Positions 13,584-13,594 of a DNA stretch of 13,594 bases are shown here, piece by piece. Under the pieces are notes generated by a model that had not been told where the DNA came from, did not search any database, and saw nothing but the letters and a program-made list of their open reading frames with translations. A program made the position numbers and the translations under genes. Where the stretch lies: NCBI GenBank assembly GCA_029063695.1, contig JAIDNR010000378.1, positions 1 to 13,594 of the forward strand. The letters are read 5' to 3'. This DNA comes from Ruminococcus sp. (GTDB taxonomy: Bacteria; Bacillota; Clostridia; Oscillospirales; Ruminococcaceae). Within the stretch, counting starts at the first letter, position 1. The number at the start of each line of letters is the position of its first letter.

Positions 13584-13594
13584 TATTACTAAGA

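Overview
The window looks like chromosomal DNA of a low-to-moderate GC, monoderm, anaerobic Firmicute. I would guess a Ruminococcus/Oscillospiraceae-like clostridium. The reasons are AGGAG-type ribosome sites before almost every gene, A-rich codon use in the transport operon, LplB/LplC-like sugar permeases, a cytidylate-kinase-like protein of the kind common in Clostridia, and a GTP-type PEP carboxykinase. The genus is an inference from gene style; there is no marker gene here.

Region 1 (12-10633, + strand) is one tightly packed eight-gene operon whose promoter lies upstream of the window. Its order is: a very large exported solute-binding protein with an N-terminal carbohydrate-binding-like region; a first pair of sugar ABC permeases; an NHL-repeat/TPR protein with a C-terminal membrane anchor; a Yip1-like membrane protein; an exported DUF5696 protein that resembles a glycoside-hydrolase-type enzyme; and a second pair of sugar ABC permeases. 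Genes overlap or are separated by at most about 20 bases, and a strong bidirectional hairpin terminator closes the operon at 10637-10669. No ABC ATPase is present, so a shared ATPase encoded elsewhere is expected. There is one binding protein for two permease pairs. The set looks like an import and surface-processing apparatus for an unknown glycan or glycoconjugate.

Region 2 (10688-11308, - strand) is a convergent gene for a cytidylate-kinase-like P-loop protein. It most likely starts at a TTG codon and has its own sigma-A-type promoter (TTGAAA-17-TATAAT).

Region 3 (11309-11615) is a divergent control region. It carries the promoter just mentioned, a perfect-consensus promoter for the rightward gene (TTGACA-17-TATAAT), and two sets of short tandem direct repeats that could be operator sites.

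Region 4 (11616-13448, + strand) is pckG, GTP-dependent phosphoenolpyruvate carboxykinase. It is followed by a 13-bp-stem hairpin, and then by another perfect-consensus promoter (13555-13583) that must serve a gene beyond the window.

The main points worth following are the operon as a poorly understood module, the composite binding protein with an apparent helical insertion in a beta-sandwich domain and no lipoprotein cysteine, the NHL/TPR protein that appears to have lost its signal peptide, and the heptad minisatellite at the N-terminus of the DUF5696 protein.
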